Source of the DNA: Cryptomeria japonica
Taxonomy: Eukaryota; Streptophyta; Pinopsida; Cupressales; Cupressaceae
Length of the DNA: 64,000 nt
Direction: 5' to 3'
NCBI RefSeq assembly: GCF_030272615.1
Contig: NC_081414.1
Span: forward strand, 1,489,501 to 1,553,500
Below are positions 1 to 12,617 of this stretch, piece after piece. The notes beneath the pieces are model-generated. The model was given only the letters and a program-made list of their open reading frames with translations. It had not been told where the DNA came from and ran no database searches. Position numbers and translations under genes: made by a program. Positions within the stretch are counted from its first letter, which is position 1. Each line of letters opens with the position of its first letter.

Positions 1-380
1 GAAAAGGCAAAAGGTGATTTCGAAGAAATATCGTTACCGAGGAAACTCAAGAGACATTCATCGAAATGCAAGTTTCATCGATGAACGTGGTGTCGAACAA
101 AAGAAAAGCTGTTTCATCGATAAAAAGGATATCAATGAAAAAGGGGATATCGATGAACACTCATAAGCCTTCATCGAAGAAAGAAACTCATCGAAAGTAT
201 GGCATCGATGAAACTCGCGAGCAACTTGTCGAAAAGGGAGACTATCGATGAAAAAGTAATTTCGATGAGTCTTAAAAGCGGCTTCTCGACGTAAGTTTTT
301 CACCGAAACAGTATTATCGAAGAAAATGAGCTTTCGATGGAAGATTCAAACACTCGGCCGAAGGCAAGGGTTTCATCGAT
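1..380. repeat. TCGA / ATCGATGA-rich block
   Basis: I count 16 TCGA tetramers in the first 380 bases, where one or two are expected by chance. Many sit in the near-palindromic context TTCATCGATGAA or as TCATCGAAG. Spacing is irregular, so this is not a simple tandem array. Short ORFs on both strands only echo the motif. It lies upstream of the extra-ORF pseudogene at 680 and may be part of that element's LTR or leader. Function is unknown. Confidence 0.6.
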
Positions 381-679
381 AATTTGAAACGCGCGCACTT
401 TGAGCGGACTGTACTTCCCGCGAAGGAATTAAAGGCCCAGTTGAAAAGTGTCACATCTGCAATTAAATTTAAAACACTTGAGTAGCCGTTACAGATGCAG
501 AACATTAACTATACACAAGTTGCCCATTCAATTACAGTTAAGCTGAGTGAATTTTCGTAAGAATCAGATCGATGCTAAGAGATTGAAAGCTGTGAAGAAC
601 TTGCAGAGATTTGCAAACGATAACCAGAAGAGTTGAGCATTTTACCAAGTAAGTATTGTCTCTCTTATTTACTGTAACT

Positions 680-3600
680 ATGGAACCTTCGTCTTCTTCT
701 TCTAAAAAGAGTAGGAAAGGAAAAGAGTTAAACCCTGAAGAGAAGCCCAAGAGACAGAAGAAAGAAGGGAGAGCTTTGACTCAGGACTTATTAGACCAGT
801 GTCCATCGTCTAGTGTAAGGTCCAAGAAGATTAAAAGTGAAGAAGAAGGATTAGAGGACAAATTTGAAAATCTAGGAGACATTTGGACTGAGATAAGAGG
901 GCATGAGTTATTTTTGTTTGGTTACAAAAGAAGGGATGCACCCGAACCCATTAGTAATCTGTGGAAGAGGAACTTAGGCAAGTTAGTAGTTCCAAATGTA
1001 TTTGTAGACGTAGAATTAATGAAAGCTCTGGTAAATTGCTACAACCCGAGAACTAAAACCATATGTGATTACAGAGGGAATACATTAGTAGTAATCAACA
1101 AGTAGACTATTGATATGGTTTTTGATCTAGACTGGGAAGTCGAGGAAAGCATCGATATGAAGAAACTCTCACAGGAATTCTTTAGTTTGGAAAATATCTA
1201 CAGGACTTGGAGGCTACCTGTTCACAGGCCAAAAGTGGGTGGGTCATTTGTTCAGTTTGGCAAAAGTGACAAGGTGCCATTTGATGTCAACCACTTCCAT
1301 CCATATTTCAAATATACGTATTATACTGCAGCCCAAGTACTAGGCATAGAGGCTCATCCACTCATGGATGTTGGGATTATGGTTTTGTGTGCTGATATTC
1401 AATCAAAAGACCCTAGGTCATTTGATTTTGCTACTTATGTTGCAGATACCTTGAATCATGGGCTGGAAAAAATGAAAGGAGACCTTGTGAATGTTCACTT
1501 TTCATTATACTCCATGTTAATGCATATTCTTCTTTATTGTGGACAAGAAATTAACTTCTGGCCAGATGAGTTCAGCATCAGGTCCTATGATAAGAATGGT
1601 CTGAAGAAGCCGGTTTAGTTGTGGGTATCAGCATGGGACCAGAGGTTTATGAACAACCAATATTGGCATTTTCAAGAATACTTTGTGAAACCTCTCAGTG
1701 CAGCTTTTGGACAACGCAGGGATTATACTTTGTCCCCTGAAATTAAGAGGTTCCTCAGGCCAAAGGATTTCTCTCTAGAATCACAGATTGAACACAATTG
1801 GGGTGATTGGTATTGCCATGATAATCACATGGAGATAAGGGTATTTGGATATGAAGGGCAACCACACATGCTTCCAATTACGGTGCCAGACAGAGTGGCT
1901 AGCTTGGAGATTATAAGGCAATTGTCTATTGCCAGTGCTAAACATTTAACTGATTTTGGTAAACAATCTATTGTTCCAGGTCTATTAGTTTTCTCTGATT
2001 TCATTGTCAAAAGTTCAAAGAGTTATCATTTATTACAGAATAAATTAAATTACTATGGCATGACTCTGGGTGAGCCTAGGGAGAATTTTGATCCCGAAGG
2101 ATATATAAAAGCTGCCAGAGCCTCACAGAAACTCAAAGCTGGGATACATATGGCCAAAATGCCAAACGACCTAATTAAGAACCTTGAGCGAGAGGAGGCC
2201 AAAGTTTTGAAAGGAAAGAGTGAGTTAGTCTGGGAGGCCTACAAATGGAAGAGGGCAAGGGGAATGATAGATGGAGACCTAATTGGAAATCTCCAAGATC
2301 CTCTGGAGGTAGCTAAAAGGCTGCTTCAACATGAAGCTGAAATTATGCACAGAGTTCCTTCACAATTCCTTCGCTTCATTAATACTGAAAGAGATAGTCA
2401 GGCCCTAGCTCACATGTCACCAAAATCAACCGCCAGTACTATCCCACCTGATTCTCCTCGAGAGGATTATCCTCCTGGTTTCGAAACAGAAATGAACATG
2501 GACACAGGAGAAATCAACATCAAAGATGTTGTTGACATAAGAATGACTGAGCATGAGGACTTCATTGCTGATGATGGATTCGCCTCCTCTAGGGAATTCC
2601 TCTCATTTCTATATCAATACAAAGGGGCTCATGTCAAACGAAGCATGGCTAGAAAACCAGAGGAAGAACAGATGAAGAGATTACAGGATGAAATTGATGT
2701 CCTCATGAAAGATATGACTCCTGAAAAAGGGAGGAAATTATTAAAAGAGGCCGGTGTGATCATCTTCTCTGGTTGGGATATCAACTCAGCACTCTTATTT
2801 GATGGCTTTTTGAAGAAACAAGATTTGAATCAGCAGGTATTGCCCCAGGAGGTAGATAAACTGTTCCTAGGGTCTGGATATGATCCAGACAAAAAGGCTC
2901 TCCTACAGTGGGCACTATATCCAAAAGGGAAGAGGCCAATCATTGTGGATATAGAAGAAACCTTTGGGCACCTCATGGTTCATCAGGTTGGAAAGACTGA
3001 TCCTAGGGTCACTGCGAAGCTCAACCTGGATGTTGCAAGATTGAACTTGGACCAGACAGAGTTTCTGGTCAGAGAAAACATTACATACAAGGGATTATAT
3101 GAAAAATCCAAGGAGGAAAACCAGAAGCTGCAAGCAAAGGTATTGCAATTAGAAACGGGGACTCCTATCAGCGAATACACCTTATACCGTGCAGGACGCA
3201 GCTTGGATGACGTCTCTGATGCCCTGTACTGGAAATATCAGGCAGAGAAGGGCAATAAACGCGCAGACAATATCCAGCAAAAAATGGACAAATTGGTCAA
3301 TGACATCATAGGACATCGGTTTAACACCATGCTCTTACAGGTCGAACCATATTGGATAGTTTACAATGGAACCATAAAAGCGCTAACAGAGCATGAGCGG
3401 TTAAGAGCACGATTGCAGGGGGTGCTAAGCAATGACGATTCCATGACGCCAGAAGAAAAGGCTGAGGGTAACGCGTATATGGATAATCATGTCAAACTCG
3501 AAGATATGCTAAGAAGAGATCTAAAAGAATTAGATGATGAAAGACCCGTTGGAATGCCTTCCGTCTACAAGGAAGGAGAGGTAATAACCTTGGAGGATTT

Positions 3601-3736
3601 GCGAAAGGAGCTTGTCAGCGTCAAGGATTGGGCCTTGTCAGAAATTGATCGGAGTAAGGATATGGCCCCTACTGTCAACCAGATGATATTCAAGTACCTG
3701 ACGCTAGGGGATGAATTAAAAAAGCAAACGCCTTGA
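680..3736 (+). pseudogene. Retroelement-type extra ORF, two in-frame TAG stops
   Basis: From the first ATG at 680 a single frame runs about 1,018 codons to a TGA-terminated end at 3736, broken only by TAG at 1103-1105 and 1616-1618. The product begins with a Ser/Lys-rich, nuclear-signal-like stretch (EPSSSSSKKSRKGK). It then has a globular part with the pattern LMKALVNCYNP...RGN...IDMVFDL, and a long charged, helix-rich C-terminal half (about residues 480-1000) likely to form coiled coils. The globular pattern resembles the ORFs that follow integrase in gymnosperm Ty3/gypsy elements, including two other copies in this window (4673-5068 and 42718-43140). No RT, protease or integrase is attached. 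A host gene with suppressed stops is less likely than a TE remnant. Function is unknown. Confidence 0.6.
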
Positions 3737-4672
3737 ATCAGAACATTCAAAGACGATGATTACATTCATCATTTGGGACTTTTGAATCTCTTTTTGCTTA
3801 AGTTTAGAAACACTCGAGTTGACGACTAATATTTTGAAAAGTCGTGTCTCTTCATGAAAAGCTTGCGTCCTCATATATATATGAGAATGTTTTTTGTAAT
3901 GTAAAGGAGATAATATTAGATAGGATTATGAGCAAAAGAACGACAGCCTGTAAGTCTTTGTGTACGAACTTCAATGGAATACAAATCTTGATCAATTGTT
4001 TCCCTGCATATGTGTTGTGGATTATTTCATTTTCTTTTGGCAATCGTCTGTGATATTATCTGATAAAGATAGGGTTATTCATATTCTTAAGATCAAATCT
4101 ATGCTTTATGTTATAATGTTGTAACAAAAGTTTTGCTTGCGGATTGTAATTGTTCCCTGCAAAGCTTAATTGACTGGTCCCTTAAGGGTAGGGTTAAATT
4201 CACTCAATCAGCACATAATATAAGCATTCATTTGGTTTTGAAAGAAATAGTAACTGACAGGTTCATAAGGGATGAGTTAAAAAACTGTCTCACAGATTCG
4301 CACTATAAGTCCTGAAGAAAATTGTAATGACTCTGTAACCCATGCAATAAAGAAGGCACTGGCTTAAATCTCAAGTTATACTCATCGTTTATTTTCACAA
4401 TTAGTTATTTTTATAGCTACAGGAGTAATTAAGAAACACAAAGCGAAATAACAATCTTGAACTCGTCTGCAATATCTCCATTCAAGGAACTCATGCCATT
4501 TCAAGATCAGGAGATATCAGAATAGGATAACATATCTGCTATAAAAAGCACTGTTTATTGGAGACATTCAGTGAATAGGTATACCCGCCTAGGTCCTGCA
4601 GAGCCTAAAGAGAGAGAGTTAGTAACTAATAGGTTCACTCTATAAGTTGGCCAAGTCAATTGGAGGGTTTGA
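3737..4672. other. No gene seen
   Basis: This is AT-rich sequence after the 680-3736 ORF. The ORFs of 60-69 codons here overlap on both strands and show no domain signature. It could include the 3' untranslated part or LTR of the upstream element, but I found no matching repeat. Confidence 0.4.
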
Positions 4673-5068
4673 TCATAGGAGTTGGCATTGCCTTAGAACC
4701 CATCCAATCTGTTGATTTGAGACCCAACAGGTTCCTTGCTTGTCCATTGTTAGAGGTCCATCTGTGGGGAGTGTAAATTCTGCTCTAGCACTTCTGGCGT
4801 CTTTTGATTCTGGAAACAATTCTCCTTCTTGCGGCAACCCTATAACTTCAGCTATCTGTTGCTCTGTAGCAATGACCCTTAATCTTTTAACAGTAGCCTC
4901 TCCTTCATTGAATGAATTCATAAACTCTGAAGCAATTTCTTCATTATAATCCCTTATTTTCAAAAAGTAGACAATCCAACCATGCTGCCTGAAATAATGC
5001 TCACAAAGAGCATCTTGTAGTAACGCATCGTGGACTGTTGGTGCATGGCGGATTGGATCTCCACCCAT
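4673..5068 (-). pseudogene. Extra-ORF N-terminal fragment (gypsy-associated)
   Basis: A 131-codon frame starts MGGDPIRHAPTV and ends at 4673. It contains ASEFMNSFNEGEATVKRLRV followed by the pattern IAEVIGLPQEG, the hallmark I associate with ORFs lying between integrase and the 3' LTR of gymnosperm gypsy elements (a domain sometimes annotated as a putative plant transposon protein). It lies downstream, in the minus-strand sense, of the integrase at 5574-8249, as such an extra ORF would. About 200 bases separate it from a G-run followed by TGTTTTATGG (minus strand, near 5290). That could be a polypurine tract and LTR start, in which case the ORF belongs to a neighbouring insertion. It is truncated relative to the copies at 680 and 42718. 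Confidence 0.5.
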
Positions 5069-5573
5069 TTCTTAATCTGTTAATGTAGCAAACTCTGCAG
5101 CTAAGACACAAAGAACCAAAATATTATACAGACTGAAAATTGAAACTTCCTTACCTATTTCCAAATTTGGCAGCAGAGTTCATTACTTTCTTATGCCAAA
5201 GAATATCTTATTAAAGAAATGATGGCAAGCAATCAAATCAAGGTACCGAAAGGGACGAGTAATTACTAATTTTGGAAACCGAACCATAAAACACCCCCCC
5301 CAACTTACTTTGGCACGTGTCCACACAGGCTGAAAGGATTTAGGGAAGTGTACATGGATTTAGCAAAGGCAATAATCATAATGAAATCATAAATGCCTAA
5401 TTAAAATAAAATAAAATATGTACATACCTGCAGTTGCGTGAAAAGAATGGCGAAATGAAATGAAATGACAGATAAGGAAATGAGATGGGATGACGTGGAT
5501 GGAAAATTTTATTTATGGAGAACAATATTTCCATAAGACATGGAAATATTTTTGTGAAATGACATGAGGAGAA

Positions 5574-8290
5574 TTATGAAGTGGCAAGCATGTTCATTGC
5601 ACTAGCTACAGGAACCTTACCTCCAATACTTTGCTCAATTGCAGAAGGAACTTGATCAGTGGCTGCAGGAACTTGATCAGTTTCTGCAAGAACTTGTGTT
5701 TGATCCTTTTTAGCAAATTGCTGTAGGAACTCCTCTTTGCTAGCTGACTTATGATAAAGATGCAATTTGTGACTATTTACCAAAAGCTTGAACCGAATCG
5801 GGTCAATTGTGGTCAAACGAATAGCTCCATTGTTGAAAACTTCCTCTATCTCATATGGACCTAACCATCTGGTTTGCAGCTTTCCCATAGTATGTTTATA
5901 TCTGGAGTCATACAATATTGCCTAGTCACCTGTTTTGAACTTTTTCTCTTTGATGTATTTATCATGCCACCTTGCTCTCTGATTTTGTATCAGTTCTGTC
6001 CGCTAGACAACCATTTTTCTCCATTCATCCAAAGCATTCAATTGCTAAATATGTTCCTTTTGTGCTTCAGAAAGTATCATATTTAATTTCAAATCTATCC
6101 TCAGAGTTTTATGCTCAAACTCAATAGGCATCATTACTGCTTTTCCATACACCATCTCAAAAGGTGTAAAACCAATTGGTGTCTTCCAAGTTGTTCTGTA
6201 TGCCCAAATTGCTTCTGAAAGTCTATGAGACCAGTCTTTTTTATGAACAACTACTGTCTTAGTAAGAATAGCCTCAAGCTCCCTATTTGTAACCTCTACT
6301 TGTCCATTAGCTTGTGGATGATATAGGGTAGATTTTTTGTGCCTTATATTGTATTCATTGACCAAGGCTACAATCAATGTTGAAGTAAATTGTGGGACTT
6401 GGTCCGATACAATTTCCCTTGGTACTCCATATCTTGTAAATATCTCCTCATAAAGGAACTCAACTACCTTATTGTCTCTTACATGTGTCATGGCGCGAGC
6501 CTCCACCCATTTGGTTACATAATCTGTACATACTAAAATGTAGGATTTGTCATTAGAAGGGGGATCAATTGGGCCAACAAAATCTAATCCCCATTTATCA
6601 AACAGTGCAACCAATATTTGTGGATACAATGGCATCTCATCAGATTTAGTAGGTCTCCCCATGCGCTGGCATCTGTCACATTTTCTTGTATATTGTGATG
6701 CATCCTTATATAATGTGGGCCAATAGTATCTTGTATTCAGTATTTTGAGTGTTGTTCTTTTAGCAACAAAATATCCTCCACACATCTCATCATGACATGC
6801 ATGTAGGATATCATATGTTTCATCCTCTCTTACACATCTTCTCATGAATTGGTCTGGTCCAGTGTCAAACAAACAATCAACAATCCATGAGAAGTTAAAG
6901 CTTTTCTCCACTAAAAACCTTCTTTCCTTAGGAGAGAAATGAAGTGGCATTTTAGCAGCAACTAAATAGTTGGCAATATCAGCATACCAGGGAGTGTGGG
7001 CTTGTATAAGGAATAGATGTTCATCCAGAAAAACATCATCTATGGTTGTAGGATCTTCCTGTAATTGAAGTATTGAAAGACAATCTGCAACCATATTGGA
7101 CTTTCCTAGTTTATCAATAACTATGATATCAAATTCCTGCATCAACAATAACCAGCAAGCTAACCTACCGGTAATTGAAGGCTTATTCATGAGATATTTG
7201 ATTGCAGTATGATCAACATGCACAAATATGGGATACCCTGTTATATAGTGTCTAAATTTGTTGAGTACATATATAACTGCTAACATTTCCTTTTCAGTGA
7301 CTGTGTAATTTAACTTAAGCCCCTGCAAGTTCTTGCTGATATAATATATTGCACTTTCCAAGTTATCAATCTTCTGTCCTAAGATTGCTCCTATTGCATA
7401 ATCAGATGCATCTGTATGAATTTGAAATGGTAAAGACCAATTCAAACCTTTAAGAACTGGTGCTTGGGTCAAAGCGTGCTTAAGCTTCAAGAAAGCTTCA
7501 TTGCATAAAGAAGTCCATTTAAATTCCATATCCTTGGTAAGTAGAGAATATAAGGGACTTGCAATTTTGCTGAAATATTTGATAAACCTTCTATAATATC
7601 CAGCATGACCAAGGAAACTTCTAACATCTTTTTGCTTTACCGGTGCATTGATATTCTGAATGACTTCAATTTTTGTTGGGTCAACCTGTATGCCTTTTAT
7701 AGAGATATGATGACCAAGGACTATTCCTTCCTGCATCATTATGAAGCACTTCTCACTGTTTAATGACAAACTATAGTCTTCACACAGTTGCAAAACTTTC
7801 TTTAGGTTCCCTAATGCTTCTTCAAATTCAGAGCCATAAGTTGTAAAGTCATCCATATAAATTTCCATGATGTCTTGAGAAATATCTGAAAATATATTGA
7901 TCACTGCTCTTTGAAAAGTAGTTGGAGCATTACACAATCCAAAAGTAAGAACAAAATATGCATATGTTCCCCAAGAACAAGTAAATGTAGTCTTCTCTTG
8001 GTCCTCTGGGGCTATCTGAATCTGATTGTAACCACTGAATCCATCAAGAAATGAAAAGTATCTCTTCCCAGCCAAAGAGTCTAATAGTTGATCCACAAAT
8101 GGTAATGGAAAATGATATTTTCTTGTTGCAAAGTTCAAAGCTCTATAATCAACACATACCCTCCATTTTCCTCCTTTCTTAGGAACTATTACCAAAGGTG
8201 ATACCCGTTGGCTATCAGAGTTAGGATAGATAAACCTAGCCTTTAACAACTTCTACAATTCCTCTTTAACTATTTCTTTTAATGCAGGAT
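5574..8290 (-). pseudogene. Gypsy pol: reverse transcriptase, RNase H, integrase
   Basis: The frame 8249-6045 is open for 734 codons. RT motifs come first: LVIVPKKGGKWRVCVDYRAL, then FLDGFSGYNQI, then the catalytic box IYMDDF. RNase H follows with HTDASDYAIGA, the Glu in VTEKEML and the Asp in VHVDHTA. Integrase has a zinc-binding CDRCQRMG, then WGLDFVGP, VSDQVPQF and NGQVEVTNRELE, giving the D, D, E triad. In-frame TAGs flank this run: 8253-8255 just before RT (EEL*KLL, usually Gln), 6045-6047, 6003-6005 and 5932-5934 (GD*AIL). After the last, the frame continues to 5574 with the integrase C-terminal part (MGKLQTRWLGPYEI). Catalytic residues all appear present, but the stops make it non-coding unless read through. 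Confidence 0.85.
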
Positions 8291-8785
8291 TGATTCTTCT
8301 TTTTGGCTGTCTGAGTGGGTAACATTATTCTTTTATATAGATACAGTGGGTACAAACTATTTGATCTATTCCATGCATGTCCTTGTAATCCCATGCAAAG
8401 ACATGTTTATGACATTTAAGCAAGTCCATGAGTGCTACTTTTTGAGTATCTGCAAGATCACTATTGATATTCAAATCAACTTCTATTTTGATAGTAAGAT
8501 CAATCTAGGATATATCAAAAAAATGAGAAGTACAGACTTCCTGTGGCAACAGAGTATGCAATATATTAGTGGCTGCAAGAAAGTCTAAATCTGCAATATT
8601 TGGTACCAACTCCTGCAATTGTTGTTTTCTTGTTTTAACCCATTTGTCAAAATTTTATAAAGAATCGAGTCTTCATCATGTGATTGCATGAATGGCCCTC
8701 GCTTAATCATCATGAGGTGATTAATAGAGTCAACTCCCTCAGATTCTTCTCCCAAAGTAGGCCAAATGGCTTGTTGTTGATCAAA

Positions 8786-9544
8786 CTAGGGCTGAGCAGG
8801 AGAATACAAAGCTAATGTTTTTGTAGAGTTCCCATATGAAATTGTCATATCCCCTGATTTACATCCAGTATATGCATCAGTCGTGGTAAGCCAAGGTCTT
8901 CCCAAAATCACCGGATATCCTCCCAATGTTGCCTTTGGAGACAAAATCATAAAGTCTACAGGATATTCCCAGGAATCCAAAGTAACAACCACATCTTCAA
9001 TCATACCATCAGGTCGCACTGTAGAGATGTCAGCAAGCTGTAGGACTGTAGGTGTAGGCCTGAGACTATTGATTTCAAGTTGCTCCATTACTTCTCTTGT
9101 CATCACATTAATGACTGCCCCTAAATCAACTAAAGCATTCCTTATTTGGGTGCCATTAATGACTATATTCACAACAAGACTACCAGGATCATAATATTTA
9201 GGAATTGAAACCTTTCCTAGCATAATATTTGCCAGTTGACCCATCACATGCACTATTTGTGGATCCTTCTTCTTCCTACCAGGTTTTTTTAGACATGCCT
9301 CCCTAAGTGCCTTACTATATACATGAACATCTTTTATTGCTTGCAACAATGGGATTTTAATACATACATGTTTCAGTTGATCTATGATATCAAAACCTTG
9401 CTCTTGTTTTGTAAGAACTTCCTTTTCTTGCAATCTTTGGGGAAATGGTGGTACTATCTCCTTCTGAGGTATTGTGGCTGTTGGATTAGAGATTTCTTGT
9501 TCTTCTTGCACCTCAATGATAATTGGAAGAGATGGATTAGGCAA
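8786..9544 (-). pseudogene. Gypsy aspartic protease and linker
   Basis: The 252-codon frame carries a retropepsin-like fold. The active-site loop reads NALVDLGAVINVM, where DLGA replaces DTGA; DLGA is common in Athila-type plant elements. Later come LQLADISTVRPDG and the flap/C-terminal motif VILGRPWLTT. It ends with a TAG just after YSPAQP at 8786. The 500 bases down to 8290 continue the polyprotein toward RT in broken frames (KCHKHVFAWDYKDMHGI is legible around 8390-8440). It lies between gag and pol of the same element. Confidence 0.75.
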
Positions 9545-9573
9545 AGTTATCCCGGATCTGAGGTGAATATCAC

Positions 9574-11091
9574 TTATAGATAGAGAATAGGTTGGGTATT
9601 GATTAGGGTCAGCTGAATAAGCTTGTTGTTGTTGAGATTTAATATTAGGATTTGCATTGGCTGGGTGGGAAACTGCGTTGGTTTAGGTGGAACAACAATG
9701 GCTGCAGGGGGAGGCATTATCGCAGGTGGTTGCGGCTGCTGAATAGGCTGTTGATATCCAGAAGATTGGGTAGTGCATGGTTGACTCCCCCTCCATTGAG
9801 GAGTAGGTTGCCAATTCCCTTGAAACTGGCTCCCTTGGCCCCGAGGTGGATACCGATTTCCCTGTGGCTGCTGCCACTGTGGCATTTGATTAGAAAAAAT
9901 TTGCCCTTGGCCTTAAGGACCATACAAGTTTGGATAATTACCAACATTTTGAGCATATGGTGATTACCATTGATTATTTGGTACATAAGAATTTCCACTA
10001 TAACCAGAAAAAGAAAGTGGATCCAGAGGCATACCTTGTCTTTGGAAATTTGGCCTTCTTTGAGCAAAATAGAAAACTTGTTCATCCTCACCTTGTATTG
10101 GCTTGAAGTCAGTAACCTCAAGATTTGCAACCATTTTACATCTGCAGTCCTTTTTTCTCTATCTACAATAAGGGCAAAATTCTGCAAGAAATGCATCAAC
10201 TTCTTCACGCTTCTTCTTAGTTGAGAGTGTATCCGACTGAGTAGCCATATTGTTTATGATGTCCTCCTTAAAGTCCTTCAACAAATGGCTAAGTTCCATT
10301 CTAGAAACTCTAGTACTAGATGCTGATGAAGGAACTCCTGGCTTGAAATGCCTGTTTCTTTTAGAGGCTGATCTAGAATACTTCTTACAAATTTGTCCTA
10401 TCTCATTCCATGTAGATTGTGTAATGTCACCTCCTCCCATAAGATCCAAAGCATCAGTGCATTCATCATTGATTCCTCTTAAAAATATCATCTTGAGGGA
10501 ATCTTCATTTAGAGTACTATGCTTGGACTTTTTGACACCAAACATAAACCTTTCCAGGTAATCTTCAAGACTCTCATCTTCTTTCTATGTCATTCTAAAA
10601 ATATCATCCCCATGGCGACCAATACCTCTACAATAGTCTTTATACTTTGCAAGAAATAATCATTTCATCTCATCCCATGTATTGATTGTGCTACTACCCA
10701 AACTCATAAACCATCTTAAAGATGATTCTTTCAAAGTGGTAGGAAATATTTTGAGTCAATGGGCATCTGTAGTATAATCAAAACTCCTACAGAGAACATC
10801 AAATTAAAACAGAAATGTGTCTGGATCCTCTGTCACCAATCCATATAATTTAGGAAGGGAAGAAGCTGGAATATTCTTGAGATTAGCATTATCATGCTGA
10901 TCAGATATGGGGAACTCAAATATTGGGTCCAAAGGTGGATTATTCCCACCAGGAGGTGGATTATTCCCACTTGGAGGTGGATTTCCTTGCATTGGACTAG
11001 TGGGGGGAGTTACCAAATGAAATTCTTCTTCTGGTATTCCAAAAAGGAATTGAAGACTACCTTTTAGAAATTCAGATTCAAGGTGGTTCAA
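9574..11091 (-). pseudogene. Gypsy gag, broken
   Basis: Several overlapping frames rebuild a gag protein. The N-terminal part at 11091-10804 is Pro/Asn-rich (repeated GNNPPPGGNNPP) and leads to LPKLYGL. A capsid-like domain follows with SSLRWFMSLG, TWDEMK, ESLEDYLERF and LRGINDECTDALDLMGGGD (about 10760-10400). A Cys motif FCPYCR sits at the end of the 10545-10159 frame. The C-terminal part (10110-9574) is rich in Gln, Pro and Gly. Breaks include a TAG at 10585-10587 in MT*KEDES (family Gln), TAA and TGA stops near 10804-10660, and at least two frame changes near 10160 and 9880. Confidence 0.7.
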
Positions 11092-11312
11092 ATTCTCCAG
11101 GGTTTGATAAATTTTAGCAAAAGGATTTATATCTGGGGAATTAATTTCTGCATGATTAGGATGACTGGGTAGAAATCTACCTAGAACATCTCTTCTTCAC
11201 CTATGTATGCAGGTTCATAATTTTTTTCTTTCGAACAATCAGGTATGCCAGAAAAACAATTAACTGAAAACTGAAAAGACAATAACCATAACAGGTTCTT
11301 AGTTTGACACCA

Positions 11313-11330
11313 TCCCCGATAACGGCGCCA
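11313..11330 (-). other. Primer binding site (Asp-tRNA type)
   Basis: On the minus strand it reads TGGCGCCGTTATCGGGGA, matching the 3' end of plant tRNA-Asp with one change (TTATC where TTGCC is usual). It lies just inside the end of the putative 5' LTR at 11336. Confidence 0.75.
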
Positions 11331-11335
11331 AAAAT

Positions 11336-12121
11336 GTTCAACCCAGCAATAAGAATAATAACTCTAGTTGAAGTCTCAACCTGAAGTTTGGGCATTCACT
11401 TGGTAAAGTCACTATTTTCATAGCTAGTGTTCATTTGATTGTCAACCCAGGGACGTAGTACTTGAAATGGGTCTACACTATATATGCATTAAGTTCCTGC
11501 AATAGCTACTATGCATTATTGCAACAACTAACATTATGCAGAAAAGATAAGAAAGAATTGAAACTATTGAAAGGCTACATGAAAACTTCCACATTATCAT
11601 AGATTTATTCAAGCAATACTGGCTAAGTTCAATGCTGATAAACAAAAATTACTCTGTTTTGGTTTGGCTGCAGGAACAGTCAGTGGATATGTTTCCAATG
11701 GCTGTAGGAACAGTCAATGCCAGAACTTCTACTATAGCTAAAGAAGAAAACTAATCTTAATAAAGGCACAGGAAAACTCACCAAGTGGGGCCCCTTGGAT
11801 GAGTGATTCCAGGCTTCTCAAAAACAACTCTAGGTGCTCAGAATAACATATTTTTATTCATTGTTCTTCGGAAGTCATTACATGATTCAACATAAAAAGA
11901 AACTCAAAACACTATAACTTTATTTCCAAAATCCTCTACTCTACTTTCTCTCTTTTCTATCTAACCTCATAAAAGAGATAAAGACCTTTATTTAAAAGAA
12001 AACAACTACTTCCTATTACACAGACCACACCAATTAGAAGAGGCAGATAACTAATCAAGAAAGGAAATAGACGGAGTTAAGTCGCTGATAATGTGGATCT
12101 AAACCGAACCACAGTCATAAC
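11336..12121 (-). repeat. Putative 5' LTR of the minus-strand gypsy element
   Basis: In minus orientation the block ends ...GGGTTGAACA, immediately before TTT and the primer site. Its start near 12121 (TGTTATGACTGTGG on minus) is inferred from weak resemblance to the sequence beside the C-run at 5290. It has no ORF. No second full copy was seen, so the length is provisional. Confidence 0.45.
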
Positions 12122-12617
12122 ACATCATGGCGGTGTTTTCAACACTAATGTCTACTTTGAGTAAGACATCAGTAAACTTTGTGCAATTACTTTTCCTCTG
12201 CCATTCCTTACGCTCATCAATATTTCTGTTGATTTGATCTTTCACTCCCTCCTTGAATGTCTCCTACTGCAACTGGCACGACAAGAGAGCCTTCCTAACA
12301 ACACCAATTTATTCCTGCAATCTCAAAAAGAAAGAACATACACATCTATTTTAATTAATCAAAACATATATTAATTTCACACATGATATTGCCTAAACAA
12401 TTTGCATGACAACATGAATGAATAACATGGCTGCAAGAATAAACTGGCAAAGACAAAACATGATTTAATAGGTTTAGGCTAACATCTGAAATACATATAG
12501 TAAACTTTTGATACATCATTACTATTATGTAAATCAAAATATGACAAAAGCTTAAGAGTTGTAAGGATAAAAATATGCTAATGTCTCAACTCATTAGTTA
12601 AGAAGGATGGAACTCTC
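12122..12617. other. No gene seen
   Basis: AT-rich sequence between two retroelement remnants. There are no motifs I can support. Confidence 0.4.

Larger units (their letters stand above)
5290..12121 (-). mobile_element. Ty3/gypsy LTR retrotransposon, minus strand
   Basis: In minus orientation the order is LTR, primer site (11313-11330), gag, protease, RT-RNase H-integrase, the normal Ty3/gypsy order. The primer site fits the Asp-tRNA type (TGGCGCC core) used by Athila/Tat-like elements. Boundaries are uncertain. The upper end is set near 12121 because the bases there (AACCGAACCAC...CATAACACA on +) resemble those just before the C-run at 5290 (AACCGAACCATAAAACA). A full 3' LTR matching 11336-12121 was not found, so the lower end may be truncated. 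The pol ORF is long and mostly open; gag is broken by several stops and frameshifts. Confidence 0.65.

Noticed and set aside
680-3736. Host gene translated by UAG readthrough
   Set aside because: Possible in principle, but TAGs at Gln positions in several unrelated elements fit CHG deamination better, and no readthrough context was evident.
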